Source: a virus. From it: DNA of 64,000 bases. The notes under the pieces are model-generated. The model made no database searches, was not told the DNA's origin, and saw only the letters and a program-made list of their open reading frames with translations. The translations under genes and the position numbers were made by a program. Below are positions 8,211 to 16,427 of this stretch, one piece after another. Where the stretch lies: positions 34,859-98,858 of the IMG/VR virus record IMGVR_UViG_3300009194_000008; one strand, given 5' to 3'. How positions within the stretch are numbered: the first letter of the stretch is position 1; every line of letters starts with the position of its first letter.

Positions 8211-10220
8211 TCAAGCTTGTGTAACAAAACCATGAAGAACAACACGGACCTTATGGTCAGTACCAGTACTTGCGGCTGCAACAGATACTTCAAGTGAGGT
8301 GGTTCCGTCGAGGAGCAATGGTTCATGTGTTTCGCGACCACCCGCCACCGTGCTAGTGACGAGTGTATTTCCCAGGTAATTACCCGGAGTGGTGTTGTCA
8401 GCACCAATCTGGATCGCAGGATCACCAGCCACATCACTGGCGGATACTACTACAACATCAAAACGGTCCACATACAGCGTTTTCCCATCACTTACCGGGA
8501 ATGTCGCTACCGCCGCGGAATCCGCTAAGTCAACGACATCACTCAACATTACCACCGGTTCAACAGCAGGCTCGGGCTCTGCAGGCGGAACCGGGTGCTT
8601 GAGGACACCCACTTGTTGTTGCGGAACCGACAACTTCTGCTTTCTCGGGTCGTAGGGTAACTGCTGAATACCATCCCCAACGCTACCGTAGTAAGACTGG
8701 TCCTTGTGGGAGAAGACACCAAATTTCCACGGGGAAAGACCGTTGATATCAGAAACTTTTGTGTTGCTCAAGAGGGTTCGGGAGTCGAGGTCGTAGGTTA
8801 GGACATGAGAATTTGTAAAGAAAGTAACTGTCCCATTGTCTTCGTCAATTGCAGCGGTGTCCTTGACTTTACCCAGATCCATCTCCTGAGTACCGTCTGC
8901 TGGGTACCAAACAGTTTCCTCAACCAGATCAATGATCCGGAACAAGTGGACACCAGTACCACAGTCGGCAATAGTGACTACCCACGCATACCGGTCATCC
9001 CGAACAAATACCGCACCACTTTGTACATCGCCAGTGGAGTTGTCAAGGTCCTCCTGAGCTGAATCGATGTTTTTATTAAGGGTGTATGTTCCGGTTAGGG
9101 TATCGTAGTCAAATACCAGTGCGGGGTTAACAATACCCGACCAAATGTGAGTGGCCACCAACTTATTCAGCGACGGCACAACCGCAAGGTTACGCGTCAC
9201 TATGGTTTCCCCAGTTGCGGCGTAATGTTCAGCCGTGTAAGGTATTTCTGGAAGACTGATGGACCAATCCGACGTGTCCAACACAGTGAAACCGTGAACG
9301 TGTTCACGTCCGTCGTTAGTTTCATTCCATGCGTTGTTTTCTGACGTGATTACGATTTTCGTGGTACCGTCAATAAAGGCGAGGTCACGAGGGCCCCAGC
9401 AGTACATTAAGTCGAGGAACTGTTGTTCATCGGCGCGGACCTCTCGCTCCAGCGTCCAATCCGCGGTGCTGTAACACCGAATTACCCCGGAACCTTCCCA
9501 TTTATCGTCGGGATTAACATTAGTTGAATAGTACCCTAAGACGATAAACAACCGACTGCCGTCCGGGGAAAACACAGCGGAGTACGGATCTACACTAGTA
9601 TCAGCTGGAACACCGGGGAGTTCAGCAGTGAGTGAATTGGTGTCCGTGTCATAGACCCGAGCGGTCGGTTTCGTGTTGTCGTCGTACGTCGAGTCCAGGA
9701 CAACCAAGTATTTTTCGTCGGGGGAAAGTGTCACCCGTCGGGAAGTGGACCCAATAGCGGTTGCCCATTCGAGAGTTTCAGCGCTACCCATCACGGGTAG
9801 TTTCTTGAATCCGTCATCTAGGGCGATACTCGTTGCCGTGCCATCACCGTGGACTTCCACCAGACCTGAGTCGTCAAATGCCGACCAAGTCCCCGCCCCG
9901 GTGGCGAGCAGTTCCGCGGTGAAGCGCAGTTCGACCTTGGTGCCAACCTCCCAGCCTTCGGCCGGACGGGTGGTACCTTCCAGCCCACCCACAATCGTCA
10001 GGGTATTACCACTAACACCAGTGACGTCGATGACCTCACGGGCGGTTTCAACGTATTGGGAATCGATCACTTCGGTCTTGAACAGAGTCAGACGATACCG
10101 GTAATCTTCACTTGCCCCCACCAGACGATCACCACCATCGGCGAGTTCCAGTGTAGTGGCATCTACGGCCAGCGGCTGTGCGAGTGCCGCCTTAAAAGCA
10201 TTTAAAAATCCATAACGCAT
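8211..10220 (-). CDS. Tail fibre with YncE/WD-like beta-propeller
   Basis: A 669-aa protein with AGGAGTAA upstream. Residues ~1-110 look like a tail-attachment domain ('ALAQPLAVDATTLEL... EGTTRPAEGWEVGT'), a form common in phage tail proteins. From ~150 to ~520 there are propeller-like strands: 'SPDEKYLVVLDS... ARVYDTDTNSLTAELPG', 'FSPDGSRLFIVLG', 'VRDDRYAWVVT'. The C-terminal ~110 residues are a separate beta-rich domain rich in Val, Asp and Ala. It is a different propeller type from its RCC1-like neighbour. Confidence 0.65.
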   Translation of the reverse strand: MRYGFLNAFKAALAQPLAVDATTLELADGGDRLVGASEDYRYRLTLFKTEVIDSQYVETAREVIDVTGVSGNTLTIVGGLEGTTRPAEGWEVGTKVELRFTAELLATGAGTWSAFDDSGLVEVHGDGTATSIALDDGFKKLPVMGSAETLEWATAIGSTSRRVTLSPDEKYLVVLDSTYDDNTKPTARVYDTDTNSLTAELPGVPADTSVDPYSAVFSPDGSRLFIVLGYYSTNVNPDDKWEGSGVIRCYSTADWTLEREVRADEQQFLDLMYCWGPRDLAFIDGTTKIVITSENNAWNETNDGREHVHGFTVLDTSDWSISLPEIPYTAEHYAATGETIVTRNLAVVPSLNKLVATHIWSGIVNPALVFDYDTLTGTYTLNKNIDSAQEDLDNSTGDVQSGAVFVRDDRYAWVVTIADCGTGVHLFRIIDLVEETVWYPADGTQEMDLGKVKDTAAIDEDNGTVTFFTNSHVLTYDLDSRTLLSNTKVSDINGLSPWKFGVFSHKDQSYYGSVGDGIQQLPYDPRKQKLSVPQQQVGVLKHPVPPAEPEPAVEPVVMLSDVVDLADSAAVATFPVSDGKTLYVDRFDVVVVSASDVAGDPAIQIGADNTTPGNYLGNTLVTSTVAGGRETHEPLLLDGTTSLEVSVAAASTGTDHKVRVVLHGFVTQA

Positions 10221-10243
10221 GTCGTGTTACTCCTAAATCGATT

Positions 10244-10498
10244 TTACCCGAGCGTGGTGGTGCCTAACGCGTAACCACCCACTGTTTTAGACTGCCCCAT
10301 CATTGGGATGTCCACATAATCTGCCAAGAAACCCCCATCCATTGATCCCGAACTGGAAACCAATGAACCACCGGGGGTGATACCGTCATGGATGCGCAGT
10401 TCCCCACGCTCACTATCGATAGTAATTTCGCCGTCACCACCCACGTACAGGTCGTTCTTTTGCGTAGTACCCCGACGGTGTAAGTACTGCTTCGTCAT
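10244..10498 (-). CDS. Short fibre protein with Mtd-N-like module
   Basis: An 84-aa protein: 'LHRRGTTQKNDLYVGGDGEITID...LRIHDGITPGG' fills the N-terminal half and is very close to the module of the 94-aa protein at 4048-4332. The short C-terminal tail (GGFLADYVDIPMMGQ) has no recognised domain. Probably a standalone adapter or cap of the fibre assembly. Confidence 0.7.
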   Translation of the reverse strand: MTKQYLHRRGTTQKNDLYVGGDGEITIDSERGELRIHDGITPGGSLVSSSGSMDGGFLADYVDIPMMGQSKTVGGYALGTTTLG

Positions 10499-10525
10499 TG
10501 TATCTTACCCCTTTTCAATATAATG

Positions 10526-10563
10526 CCACCCTCACTCTACACATTTAATTGGAGTGAGGGTGG
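10526..10563. terminator. Hairpin terminator
   Basis: A perfect 12-bp inverted repeat CCACCCTCACTC / GAGTGAGGGTGG with a 14-nt AT-rich loop, downstream of the 150-aa virion gene. There is no strong T-run on either side, so its efficiency is uncertain. Confidence 0.6.
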
Positions 10564-10581
10564 GATCATATCCTTTATTTG

Positions 10582-11034
10582 TTAGGCCAGTTCACCGGCA
10601 TCCACGGTGTTCTGCCAAACACTGTCGGGCAGATCCGTTTCAGCGTTCTGTACGGTGTAGATGGAGGCGATACGAGCAACGGAAGCCGCTACCATACTGG
10701 AGTCCCAGTACGCTGCCAGCATGCCATTACGCGGAGTGGCAATACCACCACGCGTCACCAGACCAAACCCAGGAGTGTCGGCATCGGTAGTCGGACGGTC
10801 GTTGAGGGCGATGGAGAGACTGAACTCACCGCTGCCTTCATCGGACACCGCCAGGACGTTCCATACCGCACCACCTGGCTCGATCATGACGTCGCCCACG
10901 GTGATGGGGTTATCGACAGGGTTCTGGCCCTGCGGATAGTTGACCCGAACCCCAATGTTGTCCCACTGACCATTGACATCGTCAAAGGACTGCAGGCCAT
11001 TGAAGCCCAGGATTTCGATACCTGCTAAAATCAT
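10582..11034 (-). CDS. Virion/tail protein of unknown family
   Basis: About 150 aa, taken from the ATG preceded by GGTGACC; a GTG lies 9 nt further up. It is beta-rich, with Asn, Gly and Asp turns ('GVRVNYPQGQNPVDNPITVGDVMIEPGG') and no membrane segment. It lies 12 nt downstream of the collagen-like fibre and is surely co-transcribed with it. Context suggests a fibre chaperone, cap or baseplate accessory. I do not recognise a family. Confidence 0.5.
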   Translation of the reverse strand: MILAGIEILGFNGLQSFDDVNGQWDNIGVRVNYPQGQNPVDNPITVGDVMIEPGGAVWNVLAVSDEGSGEFSLSIALNDRPTTDADTPGFGLVTRGGIATPRNGMLAAYWDSSMVAASVARIASIYTVQNAETDLPDSVWQNTVDAGELA

Positions 11035-11046
11035 AGTGGTCACCGT

Positions 11047-11898
11047 TTAGAAGTGGATGATAAGGTTCAGCGCATCGTTGCTGGACAGCTGGGTGATGAT
11101 CACGGTGTTCTCATCCAAAATCTGCATGTTGCGCACACCGGTGGGGTACAGGGCGGTGATCGGAGACACTTCGGTCACATAGCCGAACCAGTTAACCGGA
11201 TACTTGCCCTGGTTGTGGGTGATCTTCAGGGAGGTACCATCGTACTCCTTGGCCACAGTCACGCCATCGGGAACCACGAAGTCATCAGCCGCCCAGCTGA
11301 TAACGTCGATACGGATCGGCACGGTGCCAGCAGGACCCTGCGGGCCTTGAGCACCCTGATCGCCTTTATCACCCTTGAGGGAGGCCAGCCAGTCGGTAAC
11401 ACTACCGGTATAGCCTTCGTTGACCGCGACTTCATAGGCCGACATGCCATCGGGACCGACCGGGCCCTGGGGACCTTCTTCGCCTTGAATCCCCTGGATG
11501 CCTTGTTCACCCTGGACACCCTGCTCACCTTGGTCGCCTTTTTCGCCTTGGACACCCTGCTCACCCTGCTCGCCCTTCAGGGAATCCAGCCATTCTTGCA
11601 GAGTACCGGTAAAGCCTTCACCGACAGCGGCCACATAAGCGGACTCACCGGCCGGACCTTCCGGACCCACGAGGGAATCCAGCCATTCCTGGCGGGTACC
11701 ATTGAAGCCTTCGATTTGGGCCAGCTCGTAGGCGGACTTACCTTCAGCGCCTTGCTGACCGATCAGCAGGTCGGTACTGATACGACCATTGATGAACGGG
11801 CCAGAGTCGCCATCACGGTGGATAACTTCGACGAACTTCTGACCGGACAGATCAGGAAGTACCGTCAGTTCCGAGAGCTTTAAACCATTTGCATTCAT
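11047..11898 (-). CDS. Collagen-like tail fibre
   Basis: About 283 aa from an ATG preceded by AGAGGAAAG. After a docking segment (LKLSELTVLPDLSG) come modules of the form 'SAYELA-x-x-x-GF-x-GT-x-x-EWLDSL', each followed by Gly-x-y triplets. The central run has more than a dozen collagen-like triplets rich in GEQ, GVQ, GEK and GDQ. A third module precedes a ~95-aa C-terminal beta domain with many Val, Thr and Ile. Trimeric collagen-like fibres act as rigid shafts. The SAYE...WLxSL module also occurs in the 189-aa protein at 14979-15548. Confidence 0.85.
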   Translation of the reverse strand: MNANGLKLSELTVLPDLSGQKFVEVIHRDGDSGPFINGRISTDLLIGQQGAEGKSAYELAQIEGFNGTRQEWLDSLVGPEGPAGESAYVAAVGEGFTGTLQEWLDSLKGEQGEQGVQGEKGDQGEQGVQGEQGIQGIQGEEGPQGPVGPDGMSAYEVAVNEGYTGSVTDWLASLKGDKGDQGAQGPQGPAGTVPIRIDVISWAADDFVVPDGVTVAKEYDGTSLKITHNQGKYPVNWFGYVTEVSPITALYPTGVRNMQILDENTVIITQLSSNDALNLIIHF

Positions 11899-11978
11899 CG
11901 TTACTTTCCTCTTTCTAAAAGACAATTGGCATTGTTGCCAGTCCTACACACCTTAAAAGACCCTAGCCTTTTAAACGA

Positions 11979-12527
11979 TTAGGCGGATTCCAGCATACGG
12001 AAATGACCATCTTCCATAAGGCGGCCAATACCGGTACCATCTTCCATCAGACGCACATCATCAACCGAATCCAGCGACACCAGGCTGACTTCCACCGTGA
12101 CTTCACCGTACCAGACATAGGACGTCGGCTTGGCCTTCAGGGTAAACTGGAACGGGTTTTGGCGGGAATGGACCTTGATGCGGTCGAAATCCACGTCACG
12201 GGAATTGAGGTTGAACCCCAGCTGACGGTTGATCTCTTCCGCGATCGAACGATGCGTGGGAGTCCGATCGTCGCGATGGGTAATACTCACCACCGGACCC
12301 ATGGCAACTGCCATGTCCAGACGCCGATAATACAGAGACTCTTTACGGCCTCGATCCTGGAGGTACATTTCGATGTAGGTACGACCCGGATCGGTATCGG
12401 TAGGAACCGGGATGGGGTCTTCGAAGGACACATTGTAGTCCATCACCCCCAACCGCGGATGGGTCTCTTGGATGAGATCTACGAGCGCATCCCGACCCCG
12501 CTTTGTGTAACTGTAAATCACTGACAT
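11979..12527 (-). CDS. Conserved virion protein, unknown function
   Basis: A 182-aa protein with a GGAG site 8 nt upstream of ATG. Content is mixed alpha/beta with no membrane segment; notable parts are 'RPRLGVMDYNVSFEDP'-like strands, 'NRQLGFNLNSRDVDFD' and a C-terminal repeat 'RLMEDGTGIGRLMEDGHFRML' (RLMEDG twice). It heads the fibre operon downstream of a promoter-like site at 12591-12605. Possibly a fibre-attachment or baseplate protein. Confidence 0.5.
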   Translation of the reverse strand: MSVIYSYTKRGRDALVDLIQETHPRLGVMDYNVSFEDPIPVPTDTDPGRTYIEMYLQDRGRKESLYYRRLDMAVAMGPVVSITHRDDRTPTHRSIAEEINRQLGFNLNSRDVDFDRIKVHSRQNPFQFTLKAKPTSYVWYGEVTVEVSLVSLDSVDDVRLMEDGTGIGRLMEDGHFRMLESA

Positions 12528-12590
12528 ACGTGTGACTCCATGAACATTTCTCGGTGTTGGCGGACATCTGACTTAGATAAACGTTCGCTG

Positions 12591-12605
12591 CCATACCATT
12601 GTCAA
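12591..12605 (-). promoter_or_regulatory. Promoter-like TGGTATG motif
   Basis: On the minus strand TTGACAATGGTATGG lies about 65 nt upstream of the 182-aa gene. The same ACAATGGTATG core recurs upstream of other minus-strand operons. A TATG core is known for phiKZ late (non-virion RNA polymerase) promoters; assignment here is inference. Confidence 0.35.
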
Positions 12606-12622
12606 TCCCGCCGCGTGTCGCC

Positions 12623-13060
12623 TCAGTAGTTCTCTCGTTTGATAAATCCCTGTTCGATCATGATGATTGCATAGTTGCGCCCATCCGGCAGAATGATGTC
12701 GGCTTCAACGCGGTTGTAAACTGCCCAGCCATATGAACGTACGATAAAACGCTCAGGCAACAGGTCCTGAGCATAGACCGTGGCTTCCTCACCATGGAGC
12801 TTTTCTTCCTCGGTCCCTGGACGCCAGGTTTCCGGTGCGTCGTAGTCACGGATGCGAACCCGGACATCCATCAATACCCCCAACCCCATGCTCAGTCGAA
12901 CATCGAAGGTGTCGGCATCCACGACATTTATCAACTCACCGATGTAATACTGCGTTTCCTCCACATGGTTAAACAGGGGGGTTTCGTCAACATAGGCCTG
13001 CGCGGCGAACGACATCACCCAGCACAGTAGCCCGAGAATAAAACAACGTAACGTTTTCAT
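12623..13060 (-). CDS. Secreted SNase-like (thermonuclease-fold) protein
   Basis: 145 aa from the ATG preceded by GGTGGTAGGTAAA. Residues 1-22 are a signal peptide (KTLRCFILGLLCWVMSFAAQA, with an AQA cleavage site). The rest follows the staphylococcal nuclease pattern: 'VVDADTFDVRL', 'VRVRIRDYDAPE' (carrying the usual Arg, Asp and Glu region), then 'FIVRSYGWAVYNRVEADIIL' and a final 'IMIEQGFIKR'. Export would place it in the periplasm or outside the cell, where it could degrade host or competitor DNA, act in superinfection exclusion, or belong to the virion. Confidence 0.75.
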   Translation of the reverse strand: MKTLRCFILGLLCWVMSFAAQAYVDETPLFNHVEETQYYIGELINVVDADTFDVRLSMGLGVLMDVRVRIRDYDAPETWRPGTEEEKLHGEEATVYAQDLLPERFIVRSYGWAVYNRVEADIILPDGRNYAIIMIEQGFIKRENY

Positions 13061-13090
13061 TTTACCTACCACCTTCAGTTCGTAAACCCT

Positions 13091-13106
13091 ATAACATATC
13101 ATTCCA
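13091..13106 (-). promoter_or_regulatory. Promoter-like GATATG motif
   Basis: Minus-strand TGGAATGATATGTTAT, about 35 nt upstream of the SNase-like start and after the hairpin that ends the endolysin gene. It resembles the other TATG-centred sites. Weak evidence. Confidence 0.3.
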
Positions 13107-13125
13107 CGGATTGACGGCATAAAGC

Positions 13126-13145
13126 GGGTGGGGACAACCCCACCC
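13126..13145. terminator. Hairpin terminator
   Basis: GGGTGGGG-acaa-CCCCACCC, preceded by GACGGCATAA, just downstream of the first endolysin stop. Confidence 0.7.
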
Positions 13146-13153
13146 TAGCTTAC

Positions 13154-14011
13154 TTATGTCACACAGGGCCGACTGAAAGCAGCGAAGTGTGCCAAGAGTT
13201 TTTCACTCACCGCATGCTTGTGGCCGGCGGGCCCGTTGTAGCGTCGACTAAAGGCGGTCCACTCGCGGTTTCGTAACGCCTCGTGGAGTACCGGGTCAGC
13301 TTTTATAAAACGACTAATGGTCAGTAATTGATGACGTTCACCTCGCTTCATTTCCGTTACCAGGTCATGAACCGATGCAAACCCGAGGCGTTGCCAATGA
13401 TACCCCATCAATTGAAACAACCCCCAACCGGTTGATTCCAGAGCTGCTTCTTCATTGATCGCTGCGGCACGTACCAAGTGGTCGTAGCCTGCCTGGTCCA
13501 CATGACCGCCGTCGGGATGGCGACCGATGAGGTCAGGGTACTTACTCAGGTAGTGGGTGGGATCAATCCCTTTGTCTGCCAGCCGCTGGCGCATGATGTG
13601 GCGTTCATAGACCACCGTTGGTCGTTCACTGTCAAGAAACCCAAGTCCTCGCGATTCCACCGCATTGAAAGTCATGACTGTAGCGACGGAAACACCAAGA
13701 ATTACAGCAGCGTTTTCAACATCCGTTTGCGACAACCAGTGTGGATCACGTGGATGGCCAGTTAAACACGCCTGCGTCTTAGGGCCCACACGTCCATCTT
13801 CTACAAGTTGGTGTTTACGTTGAAACGCTTTTACCGTACGCAATAAGGCGTCGTCGAAATGTTCAGTTACGGCAATGGAATGGCCCTGTTCCTGTAGTTG
13901 ACGTTGTATCCGTGTCACGTTATCGCCGCTATCACCGAAAACCGTATGGGGTACCACACAAGGAATAAAGTTGACACTGTTCCACCAGTCAATATCTTGG
14001 TAGCTCGACAT
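13154..14011 (-). CDS. Endolysin: PG-binding plus DUF3380-type muramidase
   Basis: A 285-aa protein. Residues ~28-84 are a type 1 peptidoglycan-binding domain (GDNVTRIQRQL ... VKAFQRKH ... DGRVGPKTQACL). Residues ~95-280 are an N-acetylmuramidase domain of the DUF3380 type ('FNAVESRGLGFL', 'RPTVVYERHIM', 'ESTGWGLFQLMGYHW', 'FSRRYNGP'), with Glu119 the probable catalytic acid. There is no signal peptide, so it needs a holin for release. A paralogue of the same architecture lies at 15560-16426. Confidence 0.9.
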   Translation of the reverse strand: MSSYQDIDWWNSVNFIPCVVPHTVFGDSGDNVTRIQRQLQEQGHSIAVTEHFDDALLRTVKAFQRKHQLVEDGRVGPKTQACLTGHPRDPHWLSQTDVENAAVILGVSVATVMTFNAVESRGLGFLDSERPTVVYERHIMRQRLADKGIDPTHYLSKYPDLIGRHPDGGHVDQAGYDHLVRAAAINEEAALESTGWGLFQLMGYHWQRLGFASVHDLVTEMKRGERHQLLTISRFIKADPVLHEALRNREWTAFSRRYNGPAGHKHAVSEKLLAHFAAFSRPCVT

Positions 14012-14050
14012 CTGACCACCTCATCGTGCGCATTATCGCTGTTGTTGGCA

Positions 14051-14071
14051 GGTTGACCATATGATAGTTTT
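14051..14071 (-). promoter_or_regulatory. Promoter-like CATATGG motif
   Basis: Minus-strand ACTATCATATGGTCAACC, about 45 nt upstream of the first endolysin and just after the hairpin at 14085-14110. It shares the T/AATATGG-type core with the other candidate late promoters. Confidence 0.3.
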
Positions 14072-14084
14072 GTTACGGCATAAA

Positions 14085-14110
14085 ACCCCTTCCCTTTGGT
14101 GGGAAGGGGT
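14085..14110. terminator. Hairpin terminator
   Basis: ACCCCTTCCC-tttggt-GGGAAGGGGT, preceded by ACGGCATAA. It follows the stop of the 272-aa fibre on the minus strand. Confidence 0.75.
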
Positions 14111-14115
14111 GTCTA

Positions 14116-14934
14116 TTACGCGATGCTACCTTGGTCCAGCACCCAGTCGCCACCGGCATCGCTAAAGCCCATGGACTCGAGCAACCAACGAGTGGCTTGC
14201 GGGGTCATGTTGGCGGTCTCCACCGCCGCGGCTTCGGCTTCGGCTTGGGTAGCGTTGCCTTGGTTCTCCACGCTATCCAGACCCACGTCGGCTTTCACCA
14301 GGGTCACTGCACCGGATTTACCCGCAACGGTGGTGACAGACTCGGAGAAGCTGATCACACCGGTGCCACCGTCGTAGGACAGATCACCGCTGACACTGAT
14401 GGCGTTACGAGCACGGGTATCAGTGAAGTAGAGGTTGGTAGAGCCTTCGGCCAGCCCATCGGTGGTGGCCGGACCTGCGTTGGCCTCGGTCATGTTGATG
14501 TAGGCACTGCCGGACCAACGGTAGATGTCGTTGGTGTCCAGGGCGATGTAGATGACGCTGGTCTCACCAGTGGCGGGGAAGGACGCCTCATCGGCAAACT
14601 CCAGCACATCATCCACGTAGGCGGGCAGCTGGGAAGACGGGATCTTGCCGGAGCTGTTCAGGGTGGCGATACCATCGGCCACACCCACCTGGTCCACGGC
14701 AACCTTGGCTGCCAGGGCGGTTTCCAGACCACTTACTCCGGAGATACCCAGTTCGTCCAGCTGTTGCTGAATGGCCTGGATGTCACCCGGGACCGGCACC
14801 AGGAAGCCACCTTGAGTTGCCCCGTCATGAATGCGAAGCTGGTTGAGTTCGGTATCCAGGGAGAGGGAACCCGCTGCCCCGGTGAAACCATCATTCTGAA
14901 CCGTTGTGCCGCGCCGAAACTGAATCTTTAACAT
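14116..14934 (-). CDS. Tail fibre with Mtd-N-like module
   Basis: A 272-aa protein with TTAGGAGAAC upstream. Residues 1-45 are an Mtd-N-like module (FRRGTTVQNDGFTG...LRIHDGATQGG). Residues ~95-175 repeat the whole sequence pattern of the 130-aa protein at 4429-4821 (QLPAYVDDV, ALDTNDIYRWSGS, NLYFTDTRA). A 'VTTVAGKSGAVTLVKADVGL' repeat, typical of phage fibre shafts, follows. The extreme C-terminus 'DWVLDQGSIA' is shared with two other proteins in the window. Confidence 0.75.
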   Translation of the reverse strand: MLKIQFRRGTTVQNDGFTGAAGSLSLDTELNQLRIHDGATQGGFLVPVPGDIQAIQQQLDELGISGVSGLETALAAKVAVDQVGVADGIATLNSSGKIPSSQLPAYVDDVLEFADEASFPATGETSVIYIALDTNDIYRWSGSAYINMTEANAGPATTDGLAEGSTNLYFTDTRARNAISVSGDLSYDGGTGVISFSESVTTVAGKSGAVTLVKADVGLDSVENQGNATQAEAEAAAVETANMTPQATRWLLESMGFSDAGGDWVLDQGSIA

Positions 14935-14978
14935 GTTAGTTCTCCTAACGTATTGGTTGGTACTTCGTAAACATTGCC

Positions 14979-15548
14979 TTAATTAGGCAAGGACCCCTGG
15001 TCATGTACCCAGGTATCGTCGTCGGGATCGTGAACAATCCCTACTTCACCCATTTTACCGGTGAAATATTGACCGAACTCCTCGGTATTAAGCTTAGCAT
15101 CCAGTGCTTGCTGTGTGGCGGTGGAAACCGGTTTGTCCATGTCCGATGTGTTGTCGACTTGGTCCAGTCCCAGGTGGGCTGGGGTCAAGACCATCCACCC
15201 TAGGTTTTGACCGTCATTGGTCATCACCTTGCCTGCATCCTGCGGTTCCAATTGGTAGAGGGCTTCCATGGTCCGAATCCAATCGTCTCGGGTGCCCTGG
15301 AATCCATTCTCCACTGCCGCATCAAAGGCGGATTTGCCTTTTAGTGAACTTAGCCACTGGATTTCCGTTCCAGGAAATCCATACTCGACCGCGATCTCAT
15401 AAGCGGACTTGCCTTTAAGACCCGTGCGGAGTGTCTCGACACTGATTCGGCGGTTCACCCATTTCAATCCCGAGCGGGAGATGATTTCTAGCCAACCTTC
15501 CGTCGGGATCTGCGTAAGTGGATCGAAATCCGAAATACGATATCCCAT
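14979..15548 (-). CDS. Fibre protein with SAYE/WLxSL modules
   Basis: A 189-aa protein with AAAGGGG upstream. It starts 'MGYRISDFDPLTQIPTEGWLEII', a docking segment close in style to the collagen-like fibre. Two SAYE/SAFD...GF-x-GT...W modules then run without collagen triplets. An 'AHLGLDQVDNTSDMDKPVSTATQQALDAKL' shaft-type repeat follows, and the C-terminus is 'TWVHDQGSLPN', a variant of the W-x-x-DQGS tag. It lies directly before endolysin 2 in the same transcript. Confidence 0.65.
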   Translation of the reverse strand: MGYRISDFDPLTQIPTEGWLEIISRSGLKWVNRRISVETLRTGLKGKSAYEIAVEYGFPGTEIQWLSSLKGKSAFDAAVENGFQGTRDDWIRTMEALYQLEPQDAGKVMTNDGQNLGWMVLTPAHLGLDQVDNTSDMDKPVSTATQQALDAKLNTEEFGQYFTGKMGEVGIVHDPDDDTWVHDQGSLPN

Positions 15549-15559
15549 TTGTAACCCCT

Positions 15560-16426
15560 TTAAGTCGGTCGCGTCTCACTGTACCGGGTGAATGCCGCGG
15601 CGAGCTTTTCATCGTAGCGGTTTTTCTCGTACGCAGGACCGTTATATCGACGGGCATAACGCGCCCAATGTTGCGTCCTCAGTGCATCAAGCAAAACCGG
15701 ATCACGTTGGTTGAATTTAACAAACGCCATCAGATGATCACGTTCGCTACGTTTCATCGCACTCACGTAGGTTTGAGCTGAAGTGTACCCCAGGTGTTCC
15801 CAGTGGTACCCCATGATCTGGAAAAGTCCCCAGGAAGCAGACTCCAGTGCCGATACCTCGTGCAGTTGCTGTGCTGCATTCAGACGCTGGTGTTCGTCAA
15901 GACCGCCCTTATAGCCACCCGGGCTTGAATTAACCAGATGCGGATACTGATCCACATAGTCGTCAACCGCAATACCGTGGTGCTTCATACGACGGCGCAT
16001 GATGTGACGCTCGAACAGGATCGCTGGGGTATCAGGAGCGAAGAAACCGCTACCGCGTGACTCAACGGCGTTCACGGCCATGATCGCTGCCACGGGAACA
16101 TCCAGCATCCTCGCCGCGTCTTCCAGGTCTTCCTGAGAGAGAACCGTGGGGTCCTTGGGGTGTTTCTCCAGACAGGCGAACGTCTTGGGACCGACTCGAC
16201 CATCCTGTACCAGCCCGACGTCTTTCTGGAAACGACGAACCACACGTTCGGTGCCAGGACCAAAGTCCCCGTCCACCGAGATGGCGTAACCCGCTTCCTT
16301 CAATAGCCGTTGGATGCTCTGAACCTCGGGGCCGTTATCCCCCAGATCGATCATGACAACTTGCTGTGGGACCACATCGACCTGCTCCCACCAATGGGGG
16401 GCACTGTCATCGAAAGTGTTTGACAT
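15560..16426 (-). CDS. Second endolysin: PG-binding plus muramidase
   Basis: 288 aa with the same architecture as the first endolysin: peptidoglycan-binding domain ~28-88 (GPEVQSIQRLL ... VDGDFGPGTE ... DGRVGPKTFACL) and DUF3380-type muramidase ~100-285 ('AVNAVESRGSGFF', 'LFERHIM', 'ESASWGLFQIMGYHW', 'YARRYNGP'). Glu122 is the probable catalytic residue. Both enzymes keep all visible motifs. One might be a cytoplasmic endolysin and the other a tail-borne lysin used on entry, but the sequence does not settle this. Confidence 0.9.
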   Translation of the reverse strand: MSNTFDDSAPHWWEQVDVVPQQVVMIDLGDNGPEVQSIQRLLKEAGYAISVDGDFGPGTERVVRRFQKDVGLVQDGRVGPKTFACLEKHPKDPTVLSQEDLEDAARMLDVPVAAIMAVNAVESRGSGFFAPDTPAILFERHIMRRRMKHHGIAVDDYVDQYPHLVNSSPGGYKGGLDEHQRLNAAQQLHEVSALESASWGLFQIMGYHWEHLGYTSAQTYVSAMKRSERDHLMAFVKFNQRDPVLLDALRTQHWARYARRYNGPAYEKNRYDEKLAAAFTRYSETRPT

Positions 16427-16427
16427 A

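Noticed and set aside
11053-11883. 276-codon open frame on the + strand
   Set aside because: It lies exactly antisense to the collagen-like fibre; the regular Gly-x-y codons keep the opposite strand open.
14131-14931. 266-codon open frame on the + strand
   Set aside because: Antisense shadow of the 272-aa tail fibre, which has a Shine-Dalgarno site and clear homology to other fibres.
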